Source of the DNA: an uncultured Bacteroidota bacterium
GTDB taxonomy: Bacteria; Bacteroidota; Bacteroidia; Chitinophagales; Chitinophagaceae
Assembly (NCBI GenBank): GCA_903906615.1
Contig: CAIVKT010000328.1
Coordinates: 1-5,597 of the forward strand
Reading direction: 5' to 3'
Length of the DNA: 5,597 nt
Made by a program: the position numbers and the translations under genes. Each line of letters begins with the position of its first letter. Position 1 is the first letter of the stretch. Positions 1 through 5,475 of this stretch are shown piece after piece. The notes beneath the pieces are model-generated. The model saw only the letters and a program-made list of their open reading frames with translations. It was not told where the DNA came from and did not search any database.

Positions 1-47
1 ATGCCGAAGGCGCTGAATCACAGCCTGAAACAACACAGGAAGGTTAG
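1..47 (+). CDS. Possible C-terminal tail of an upstream gene (partial)
   Basis: Reading from base 3, the frame gives a short polar tail (AEGAESQPETTQEG) ending in TAG at 45-47, ten bases before a strong terminator hairpin. Of the three + frames this one fits best. Frame 2 stops at base 16, and frame 1 reads through the hairpin and into the antisense of the next gene. An acidic, Ala/Glu/Gln-rich end is common on bacterial proteins and does not identify a family. Only 14 codons are visible, so an open frame by chance is quite possible. The main support is the terminator immediately downstream. Confidence 0.4.
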   Translation, partial: AEGAESQPETTQEG

Positions 48-56
48 TTTTTCATT

Positions 57-112
57 CCATACTCATAAAGAAAAAGCAACGCATCTGCGTTGCTTTTTCT
101 TTATGAGTATGG
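57..112. terminator. Bidirectional intrinsic terminator, 27-bp perfect stem
   Basis: Bases 57-83 and 86-112 are perfect reverse complements around a two-base centre (84-85); a folded RNA would open one more pair to make the loop. The stem core is GCAACGCA/TGCGTTGC, flanked by an A-run on the left (71-75) and a T-run on the right (94-98). Transcripts from either strand therefore carry a GC-rich hairpin followed by a U-tract. It sits ten bases after the presumed end of the + strand gene and 52 bases after the stop of the - strand methyltransferase, so it probably serves both. Confidence 0.9.
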
Positions 113-164
113 GGGCTAATGGATTGCTTTGTTGTTTTATATTAGAGCGCACCTTGGGGATGAT

Positions 165-893
165 TCATATCTTCCCTTCCGCCACACACGTAACTCCAAA
201 CATTTTATTAACGCTGGCTACCTTCATTTCTGCGGAGGTGAGGGCAAGTAAGATGCTATTAGTGGTTGCGTTGAATTTGCGCATGTTCGATTCGGCTTCT
301 TTTTTCTTCATATTGCTCAGCTTCCTGGCTACCCATACCATAGGGAAGAGGCTGCCATAGAGGTAGTAGCTGTTCTGTATATTGCTGTAGTGTGCTTTGT
401 TCAGTACATCGCGCAGCATGGGTATTTTGTAGCGGCGGTAGTGGCCCAGGTAGTCGTCGTGGCCGCTCCACAGCGAGTTGAACGCCGGTACGGTGATGAA
501 AAAGAAATTATTATCGCCCACGCAGTTGGCTTTTATTTCGCGGAGCATTTTCAGGTCGTCTTCCAGGTGTTCCAGCACATCCATCAGTATCACCAGGCCG
601 TTCTCTATCTGATCAGGTATGCGCAGGGTCTTTTCTATTTTAGCGCTTGTTGTGGCAGCTATTTCTTCGGCGGTGTAGTTGATGTCTACGAGGTACACCT
701 TCTTCACCTGTTCTTTAAATTCTTTTTCTATAGATATGGCAAAAAATCCTGAACCGGACCCTACATCCACGATAGTGACCTGCGGAGTGGTGTTCAGCAC
801 TTTGCGGGTATAGGCGATCAGTGGCTTTATTTTGCTCTGGTAATACCAATGCACATCGGGGTTTACGCCTTGTTCTAATTCTTTTAAGTCCAT
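165..893 (-). CDS. Class I SAM-dependent methyltransferase
   Basis: A 242-residue cytosolic methyltransferase with a Rossmann-type SAM fold. Visible motifs are the glycine-rich SAM loop VDVGSGSGFFA (residues 42-52), the acidic end of strand 2 in VYLVDIN (Asp70, expected to hold the SAM ribose), and MDVLEHLEDD (104-113). Next comes VPAFNSLWSGHDDYLGHYRR (135-154), a pattern familiar from Methyltransf_12/23-like enzymes near glycan genes. The hydrophobic stretch at 176-192 (LFPMVWVARKL) may touch the membrane or a lipid substrate. I chose the ATG at 893. An in-frame TTG at 914 would add seven residues, but that TTG is the last three bases of the likely -7 promoter element. The gene is transcribed divergently from an Alg5-like glycosyltransferase, which suggests a sugar- or lipid-linked substrate. 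The substrate cannot be read from the sequence. Confidence 0.88.
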   Translation of the reverse strand: MDLKELEQGVNPDVHWYYQSKIKPLIAYTRKVLNTTPQVTIVDVGSGSGFFAISIEKEFKEQVKKVYLVDINYTAEEIAATTSAKIEKTLRIPDQIENGLVILMDVLEHLEDDLKMLREIKANCVGDNNFFFITVPAFNSLWSGHDDYLGHYRRYKIPMLRDVLNKAHYSNIQNSYYLYGSLFPMVWVARKLSNMKKKEAESNMRKFNATTNSILLALTSAEMKVASVNKMFGVTCVAEGKI

Positions 894-896
894 TAC

Positions 897-929
897 TTGG
901 GTGAATTTTAACAAAAATAGCTACTTTTA
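897..929 (+). promoter_or_regulatory. Candidate promoter for the glycosyltransferase operon
   Basis: TTG (897-899) is followed after 22 bases by TACTTTTA (922-929), one mismatch from TAnnTTTG at the final G. Transcription would start near 935, about 26 bases before the ATG at 961. The fit is weaker than that of the opposing promoter (one mismatch and a long spacer). However, it is the best candidate in the only gap available to drive the two-gene operon. Its -7 element lies two bases from the opposing -7 element. Confidence 0.45.
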
Positions 930-941
930 TAACCTTAACAA
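912..941 (-). promoter_or_regulatory. Bacteroidota-type promoter for the methyltransferase
   Basis: On the - strand, TTG (941-939) is followed after 19 bases by TATTTTTG (919-912). This is a full match to the Bacteroidota housekeeping -7 consensus TAnnTTTG with a usual spacing from the -33 TTG. Transcription would begin near 905, leaving about a dozen untranslated bases before the ATG at 893. This supports the ATG over the upstream TTG. The start site is inferred. Confidence 0.65.
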
Positions 942-960
942 GTTTTCTCCCGATTTACTT

Positions 961-1713
961 ATGACCGACACTACAATGCCTGTTACACTCTCCCTTGTAA
1001 TACCATGCTATAATGAGTCGGATAGGATAGGCCTGTTGTTTGCGGGTTTGAGCTCTTTTAAGGAAAAATGGAACGGGGCATTCGAGGTCATCATCATCAA
1101 CGATGGCAGCACAGACAATACTGAGGCGTTGCTGCTGGGCAATGAATTTTACCAACAGAATAAGGATATAGTATCTGTGTATTCGCAGGAAAATACCGGC
1201 AAGGGTGGGGCATTGCGCAACGGGGTGCTGAAAGCCAAAGGCGACTTTATCCTGACCCTTGATGCCGATATGGCTGCTCCACCGGAAGAGCTGCTGAAAT
1301 GGTATGCCGCATGGAATGGCCGCCCGGCAGCTAATACGATATATATAGGCTCGCGGGAGCATAGGGATTCAATAATAACCAAGCAGGGCGACAGGAAAGT
1401 GGCAGGCAACATTTTTAATACCATTGTGCGGATACTCACACCATTGAAAATGAGGGATACACAATGCGGTTTTAAACTGTACCCCATAGTTGTTGCTAAA
1501 GGCCTCTTCAATAACCTGCAAACCTATGGCTGGGCACATGATGTGGAATTGCTGTACAAGGCGCACCTGGATAACGTGAATATAGTGGAGATGCCCCTTG
1601 CCTGGAACGCGGTAGAGGGCAGCAAGATCAGCCTGTTCAGTGATGGGTTTAAAATGCTTACAGAAATAATGATCATTGTATTGCGCACGCGCGCGCAGCA
1701 TACCAAAAAATAA
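961..1713 (+). CDS. Family 2 glycosyltransferase, Alg5/DPG-synthase-like
   Basis: A 250-residue GT-A fold enzyme of glycosyltransferase family 2. Motifs in order are LSLVIPCYNE (10-19), the nucleotide-sugar site NDGSTDNT (47-54), GKGGALRNG (80-88), the metal-binding DAD (101-103), GSR (130-132), RDTQCGFKLY (165-174), GWAHDVELLY (190-199) and EGSKIS (219-224). The combination of RDTQCGFKLY, W-x-x-DVELL and EGSK is characteristic of dolichyl-phosphate glucosyltransferase (Alg5) and related polyprenyl-phosphate sugar synthases. The inferred reaction is transfer of a hexose from a nucleotide sugar to polyprenyl phosphate on the cytoplasmic face. Which sugar is used is not visible. Unlike eukaryotic Alg5 it has no N-terminal membrane anchor. 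The ATG at 961 is preferred. A GTG at 901 would add 20 residues that lie over the promoter region, and the ATG at 976 (Met6) is also possible. The next gene follows after 11 bp, so the two are probably cotranscribed. Confidence 0.9.
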   Translation: MTDTTMPVTLSLVIPCYNESDRIGLLFAGLSSFKEKWNGAFEVIIINDGSTDNTEALLLGNEFYQQNKDIVSVYSQENTGKGGALRNGVLKAKGDFILTLDADMAAPPEELLKWYAAWNGRPAANTIYIGSREHRDSIITKQGDRKVAGNIFNTIVRILTPLKMRDTQCGFKLYPIVVAKGLFNNLQTYGWAHDVELLYKAHLDNVNIVEMPLAWNAVEGSKISLFSDGFKMLTEIMIIVLRTRAQHTKK

Positions 1714-1724
1714 AAAGACACAAG

Positions 1725-3629
1725 ATGTTCAATAAGATCAATTTCAAAACGCTTACGCTCATCAGCCTTGCTATAATGATGGTGGCTATGCTATGGGCCA
1801 GTAAAGACTTTGGTATTACCGGCGACGAGGTTACGCAGAATACCTACGGCGAGAAGGTATATAGCTACTATGCCACAGGTGGCAAGGACAAATCCTGCCT
1901 GGAAGCGTTCGGGCGCATATCCAATGCTTTTTATTATGGAGGCTTTTATGACCTGCTGTGTGTTACGGTCAATAAGTTCTCACCCTTTGACACCTTTAAT
2001 ACCCGCCACTTTATCAATGCCATCTTTGGTTTCTTCATCATTGTATTTGGCGTGCGGTATGCGCGCTTTTTAAGAGGGTGGGATGCCGCCTTACTGGTGG
2101 CGTGGTTCATGTTCCTGTCGCCGCGCTTCTTTGGCGAGAGTATGAACAACCCCAAGGATGTGCCTTATGCGCTCGGTATGCTCATGGGTGCGTACTACAT
2201 CAGCAGGCTGGTGGCGGCGTTCCCGAAGATCACCTGGAAGGATGTGGCAGGTGTGGCTGTGGCTATTGGCCTGGCCATCAGCATTCGTGTGGGTGGTATA
2301 TTGCTTATACCCTTCCTGGCAATGGCTGTATTCTTTCAGTATGTTTTCACCTGGCGCAAGGAGTATAAGATAGGGTCGCCGGAAATAAAGAAGCTGGTAT
2401 TGTACTGTGTTATTGCCAGTGTGGTTGGTTATGCCATCGGCCTCGTCTTCTGGCCCTATGCCCTGCAAGATCCGCTGAACAATCCCTTTACTGCACTACA
2501 TGAAATGACACAGTTCTCCACCAGCATCGGTATGCTGTTCAACGACAATAAGATACTGAGCGACAATGTGCCGTGGTACTATATACCTAAGTGGCTGTCT
2601 ATCACCACGCCTGTCATTATACTGACAGGTATTGTATTATCTCCCTACCTGTTTGTGAGCAAGGAGTACAAGCCCGCGCAAATATCTTTCCTGTTCTTTG
2701 TGGCGCTGTTCCCGCTGTTTTATGTGATCTATAAAAAGTCGCCGCTGTACGATGGCTGGAGGCATTTGTTCTTTATCTACCCGCCGCTGGTTATTATGAG
2801 CGGGCTGGCGTTCATTACCGTCATGGGCAAGGTGAAGAACCAATATGGCAAGTATGCTTTTGCTGCAGTTATCTTCATTGGGCTTGCGCTGCCGGCCAAG
2901 TGGTGCCTCGCGAACTACCCCAACGAGATAGTATACTTCAATGAACTGGAAGGCGGTGTAAATGGTGCATACGGCTATTACGAAACAGACTACTACATGA
3001 ACAGCCTGAAACAAGGCACGTACAAGCTGGCCGAAATGAAGGGTTTGTTTACCACCAAAGACAGCCTGCAGATAGCCACGAATGCCGCCGAGCCGGTGGT
3101 GGAATATTTTAAAAGGATAAACCCGCGCATATCTGTTATTTATGTGCGCTACCCGCAGCGGTATGAACGGAAGTGGGACTACGCCCTTTTCTACACCCGC
3201 TTTATGGATAAAGAGCTGTTGCAGAATGGCTTCTTTCCGCCTGCCAATTGCATATATACGGTGAAGGCCGATAATGCGCCGCTGTGCGCCGTACTAAAGG
3301 CCGACCCTGAAATGCTGGCTTATAAAGCCAGCCAGTTCCTGAAAGCGAATAACTTTGACAGCGCCATTGTCTATTATGAGCAGCACCTGAAGCAAGACCC
3401 TAATGATGAGTCATCTTACGATAATTATGCCATAGCCCTCGCCAGCAAGGGCCGCATACCCGATGCTATTGCTGCGGTGCAAAAGAAACTAAAAATGGAC
3501 TCAGAAGACCTTGGCAGTTACCAGGTACTCATCAACATCTATAGGGCTATTGGAGATAAGCAACATGAGCAGGAGGCAGCCAGCACGGCTCAGGCAATAC
3601 AGGAGAAACAACAGGGTCCGGTGGAGTAA
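1725..3629 (+). CDS. GT-C membrane glycosyltransferase with C-terminal TPR domain
   Basis: A 634-residue integral membrane protein resembling PMT/ArnT-type (GT39/GT83-like) enzymes that use polyprenyl-phosphate sugars. I count about eleven membrane segments, near residues 9-25, 96-114, 119-134, 147-164, 173-188, 189-208, 223-247, 291-311, 319-336, 348-366 and 377-394. The first outer loop carries the acidic motif FGITGDE (29-35; Asp34, Glu35), where this fold keeps its catalytic acid. Other family-like blocks are FGESMNNPKDVP (136-147), YDGWRHLFFIYPP (342-354) and EIVYFNELEGGVNGA (401-415). Positive clusters (RYARFLR, WRKEYK, GKVKNQYGK) fall in predicted cytoplasmic loops, which places residues 395-634 in the periplasm. 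That tail ends in two to three TPR-like helix pairs (about 530-626). The gene starts 11 bp after the Alg5-like gene, the likely source of its donor. The acceptor, whether protein, lipid or glycan, is unknown. Confidence 0.82.
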   Translation: MFNKINFKTLTLISLAIMMVAMLWASKDFGITGDEVTQNTYGEKVYSYYATGGKDKSCLEAFGRISNAFYYGGFYDLLCVTVNKFSPFDTFNTRHFINAIFGFFIIVFGVRYARFLRGWDAALLVAWFMFLSPRFFGESMNNPKDVPYALGMLMGAYYISRLVAAFPKITWKDVAGVAVAIGLAISIRVGGILLIPFLAMAVFFQYVFTWRKEYKIGSPEIKKLVLYCVIASVVGYAIGLVFWPYALQDPLNNPFTALHEMTQFSTSIGMLFNDNKILSDNVPWYYIPKWLSITTPVIILTGIVLSPYLFVSKEYKPAQISFLFFVALFPLFYVIYKKSPLYDGWRHLFFIYPPLVIMSGLAFITVMGKVKNQYGKYAFAAVIFIGLALPAKWCLANYPNEIVYFNELEGGVNGAYGYYETDYYMNSLKQGTYKLAEMKGLFTTKDSLQIATNAAEPVVEYFKRINPRISVIYVRYPQRYERKWDYALFYTRFMDKELLQNGFFPPANCIYTVKADNAPLCAVLKADPEMLAYKASQFLKANNFDSAIVYYEQHLKQDPNDESSYDNYAIALASKGRIPDAIAAVQKKLKMDSEDLGSYQVLINIYRAIGDKQHEQEAASTAQAIQEKQQGPVE

Positions 3630-3634
3630 GGCTT

Positions 3635-3685
3635 TTAAAAATTAAAAATTAAAAGGGAAAGGTTAAAAGGTTAAAAAGGTTAAAA
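3635..3685. repeat. A-rich short direct-repeat tract
   Basis: Directly after the GT-C stop codon lie TTAAAAA units (3635-3641, 3642-3648, then TTAAAA at 3649) followed by three GGTTAAAA units (3661-3668, 3669-3676 plus one extra A, 3678-3685). It is noncoding and sits between the stop codon and the terminator hairpin. It resembles slippage-generated A/T-rich spacer DNA. No function is visible. Confidence 0.7.
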
Positions 3686-3686
3686 C

Positions 3687-3723
3687 GAAAAAGGGTACTG
3701 AAGCAAAATCAGTACCCTTTTTC
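3687..3723. terminator. Bidirectional intrinsic terminator between convergent operons
   Basis: A perfect 15-bp stem (3687-3701 with 3709-3723) encloses the seven-base loop AGCAAAA. The stem centre GGGTACTGA/TCAGTACCC is flanked by five A on the left and five T on the right, so RNA from either strand ends in a hairpin with a U-run. It lies 57 bases after the GT-C stop and 16 bases after the stop of the - strand secreted protein, so it can close both operons. Confidence 0.93.
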
Positions 3724-3739
3724 TATATGCTAAGTTCAA

Positions 3740-4195
3740 TTAGTTATAACCTCTTCTTCCACCACGTCCGCCGCCGCCATTCCTTCTTTGTTCCAGTCGC
3801 TTCATCAGCAGCTGTTTGAATTCGCGTTCGGCTTTGTACATGTCTGCCAGTTGCGTAGGGGATATTATCTTCAGGAACTGGTCATTGTATTTGCGCTTTA
3901 TGCCTATCACGTCCTGCTGGTAGTCCAGGTTGTCGTCTACGGCCTGGCGGGCTGTTGCATCATTGCCGTCTTCCGGCGCGTTCAACCTGTACCTCTGCCT
4001 GGTAGTACGTATTTCCTGCTCATACTCATTATACAAGGGTACGAACCTCAGGGACTGATCTTGAGTAAGGTGCAGCCTGTCGGTGATGTACACCATCTTG
4101 GCTGCGTGTATCTGCTCCATATACTGCCCGTGCTGCGCCCATGCACCGGTAGCAGCTATTAATAGTAGTAAAACGCACTGAACTAACTTTTTCAT
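3740..4195 (-). CDS. Secreted Spy/CpxP-like (LTxxQ) protein, likely sensor of the ECF module
   Basis: A 151-residue exported protein. MKKLVQCVLLLLIAATGAWA is a clear signal peptide with probable cleavage after residue 20. The mature part is mostly charged helix. It contains the Spy/CpxP signature LTxxQ (LTQDQ, 43-47) followed by LRFVPLYNEYEQEIR, and a degenerate second copy in ISPTQLADMYKAEREFKQLL (111-130). It ends in a Gly/Arg-rich tail (139-150). Such small periplasmic helical proteins act as chaperones (Spy), stress-signal modulators (CpxP) or metal sensors (CnrX). In Bacteroidota, proteins of this kind behind an ECF sigma gene are often annotated as sensor of ECF-type sigma factor. It is third in the sigma operon, 30 bp behind the anti-sigma-like gene. 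I chose the ATG at 4195 because it begins the signal peptide; an in-frame TTG at 4222 would add nine charged residues before it. AGGA at 4212-4209 is a distant ribosome-binding candidate. The ligand is unknown. Confidence 0.82.
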   Translation of the reverse strand: MKKLVQCVLLLLIAATGAWAQHGQYMEQIHAAKMVYITDRLHLTQDQSLRFVPLYNEYEQEIRTTRQRYRLNAPEDGNDATARQAVDDNLDYQQDVIGIKRKYNDQFLKIISPTQLADMYKAEREFKQLLMKRLEQRRNGGGGRGGRRGYN

Positions 4196-4225
4196 AAAAA
4201 TTTCACTTTCCTGCTTCTTCAATTA

Positions 4226-4867
4226 TTACTCGGTAATATCCCAGCCTGTTTCGTTGAGGTATTGCACGATCTCTTTATTATCCACCTGCATATTATTAAT
4301 GTCGGTATTGCTTATGATCCTGTCCACATCCAGCCGGTAAGACTGTTGCAGGTAATCATGTATATCGTTGTTGGATACCGATGCCAGTATGTTGTCGGGC
4401 GCGTTTTGCTGCTGGTTAGAGAATTCATAAGCGCCTATGCCAATGCTCAGGATCACCATGGCAGCGGCAGCCCATCTTATATTCCTGAAAGATAATTTTT
4501 GTTGCTTTGGTAGCTCTGTTGCTTTGGCTGCGTGCAGCATTTTTGCAGGCAGTGCATCAAAATATCCTGTGGGCACGATAAGTGGTATGCCTTTAGGCAG
4601 CGCTGCCGCTATGTTTTCTCCCATGGCCATCATGGCCATATCGGTGGCGGCTGTTTCAAAGTAGCCCTGCGGCACCTCAAAAGGCATTGTTCTGCCCCAT
4701 ACCGGCGCATCATCTGCGGCAGTTAGGTCATTGACCAGGCTGGTCGTATGATCGGCCAATTGCTCAAAGTAGCCATGGGGCAGGGTATAAGGCATGGCGC
4801 GCGACGTACCGGCCAGTTGGCTGCCCATGCTGTTCAGTTCTTCCGTTATGTCGTTTACCTGTTTCAT
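4226..4867 (-). CDS. Single-pass anti-sigma-like protein with three P-x-G-Y-F repeats
   Basis: A 213-residue protein with one membrane segment (about 131-148, AAAAMVILSIGIGAYEFS) preceded by basic residues (KQQKLSFRNIR). The N-terminal 130 residues are therefore probably cytoplasmic and the last 65 periplasmic. The cytoplasmic part holds three copies of one short motif: MPYTLPHGYFEQLADH (25-40), MPFEVPQGYFETAATD (61-76) and IPLIVPTGYFDALPAK (94-109). The periplasmic tail holds two similar segments, NDIHDYLQQ (167-175) and KEIVQYLNE (198-206). It lies 33 bp behind the ECF sigma gene and 30 bp before the secreted LTxxQ gene, the usual position of an anti-sigma factor. No classical zinc-binding anti-sigma motif (HxxxCxxC) is present, so the anti-sigma role rests on topology and context. 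No ribosome-binding site stands out at the ATG. Confidence 0.72.
   Translation of the reverse strand: MKQVNDITEELNSMGSQLAGTSRAMPYTLPHGYFEQLADHTTSLVNDLTAADDAPVWGRTMPFEVPQGYFETAATDMAMMAMGENIAAALPKGIPLIVPTGYFDALPAKMLHAAKATELPKQQKLSFRNIRWAAAAMVILSIGIGAYEFSNQQQNAPDNILASVSNNDIHDYLQQSYRLDVDRIISNTDINNMQVDNKEIVQYLNETGWDITE
4541..4588 (-). repeat. P-x-G-Y-F motif, third copy
   Basis: Encodes IPLIVPTGYFDALPAK, the copy nearest the membrane segment. It keeps the P, GYF and acidic positions of the other two copies and is followed by a basic linker. It starts 33 residues after copy 2. Confidence 0.75.
4640..4687 (-). repeat. P-x-G-Y-F motif, second copy
   Basis: Encodes MPFEVPQGYFETAATD, starting 36 residues after copy 1. 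The pattern shared by all three copies is hydrophobic-P-x-x-hydrophobic-P-x-G-Y-F-(E/D). Similarity is at the protein level with diverged codons, which suggests an old, selected repeat rather than a recent DNA duplication. Confidence 0.75.
4748..4795 (-). repeat. P-x-G-Y-F motif, first copy
   Basis: Encodes MPYTLPHGYFEQLADH, the copy closest to the N-terminus. GYFEQL is followed by a helix-like stretch, so the unit may be a proline-led turn plus a short amphipathic helix. Confidence 0.75.
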
Positions 4868-4900
4868 ACTATTATTAAGACATTTAATGTGCTATAAGGT

Positions 4901-5461
4901 TTAATTACCCGTAAGGAAAGCCTCCACCTTCTTTACTGCATGGTGGTAAGATGCTTTGAGCGCCCCTGCCGATGTGCCCAACACACTCGACATTTCATCA
5001 TAAGGCATTTCGTCATAATACCGGAGGTTGAAGACGATCCTTTGTTTCTCCGGCAGTGTTTGTATGGCCTGTTGCAGCTTCCACTCTATTTTATTAGGGT
5101 CAAAATCTTTTTGCGCCGTCAGTTTTTCGGAGAAAATGTCCTCATTATCGCTGATGGATACCGATGAACGGCGTTTTTTCTGGTCTATCCAGGTCAGTGC
5201 TTCATTGGTGCTGATGCGGTATAGCCAGGTATACAGGTTTGATTCCTCCCTGAACTCGCCGAGGTTTTTCCACACCTTTATAAATACATTTTGCAATATA
5301 TCGTTGGTGTCCTCGTGTTCCATCACCATGCGGCGGATATGCCAATACAGCCGCTCCTGGTACTTACGCACCAGTTGGGTAAAAGCAGCTTCTTTCAGCT
5401 TTTCATTCCTGAAAGAGGCAATAAGTATATGATCGCTCGACGGATCATTTGCTTCTGGCAT
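4901..5461 (-). CDS. ECF-type RNA polymerase sigma factor
   Basis: A 186-residue two-domain sigma factor, a normal length for the ECF group. Region 2 spans about 25-98: FTQLVRKYQERLYWHIRRMV, then DTNDILQNVFIKVWKNL (51-67, core RNA polymerase and -10 contact region), then LYTWLYRISTNEALTWIDQ (76-94). Region 4 spans about 128-182: LQQAIQTLPEKQRIVFNLRY, then the helix-turn-helix MPYDEMSSVLGTSAGALKASYHHAVKKVE (in 152-180) for -35 recognition. There is no region 1.1 or 3 and no C-terminal extension. I chose the ATG at 5461. An in-frame TTG at 5488 would add nine residues, but the purine-rich AAGGAAAAG lies inside that extension at ribosome-binding distance from the ATG. The gene leads an operon with the single-pass anti-sigma-like protein and the secreted LTxxQ protein. 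The regulon cannot be read here, though autoregulation is common for this group. Confidence 0.93.
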   Translation of the reverse strand: MPEANDPSSDHILIASFRNEKLKEAAFTQLVRKYQERLYWHIRRMVMEHEDTNDILQNVFIKVWKNLGEFREESNLYTWLYRISTNEALTWIDQKKRRSSVSISDNEDIFSEKLTAQKDFDPNKIEWKLQQAIQTLPEKQRIVFNLRYYDEMPYDEMSSVLGTSAGALKASYHHAVKKVEAFLTGN

Positions 5462-5466
5462 TTTAT

Positions 5467-5475
5467 CTTTTCCTT
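5467..5475 (-). promoter_or_regulatory. Purine-rich ribosome-binding candidate of the sigma gene
   Basis: On the - strand, AAGGAAAAG ends five bases before the ATG at 5461, and its AGGA core (5474-5471) is nine bases away. It is the best Shine-Dalgarno-like element in the window and argues against the upstream TTG start. Bacteroidota often initiate without such a site, so the support is moderate. Confidence 0.4.

Noticed and set aside
1..360. 119-residue + strand open frame from the left edge
   Set aside because: It reads through the terminator hairpin and into the antisense of the methyltransferase, and has no recognisable domain.
390..752. 120-residue + strand open frame opposite the methyltransferase
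   Set aside because: It is antisense to a gene with clear SAM-binding motifs. Its Val/Phe/His-rich composition is typical of a shadow frame.
894..914. TTG start at 914 adding seven residues to the methyltransferase
   Set aside because: The TTG is the end of a good -7 promoter element, so it would lie upstream of the likely transcription start. The ATG at 893 fits better.
901..960. GTG start at 901 adding 20 residues to the glycosyltransferase
   Set aside because: The extension is Asn/Lys/Tyr-rich, unlike the family, and overlaps both promoters. Family 2 enzymes usually begin just before the V-I-P-x-Y-N-E strand, as with the ATG at 961.
2091..2468. 125-residue - strand open frame inside the GT-C gene
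   Set aside because: It is a shadow of a long membrane-protein gene. Its His/Glu/Gln-rich translation is the usual antisense of hydrophobic codons.
4196..4222. TTG start at 4222 for the secreted protein
   Set aside because: It would put nine charged residues before a well-formed signal peptide that starts at the ATG at 4195.
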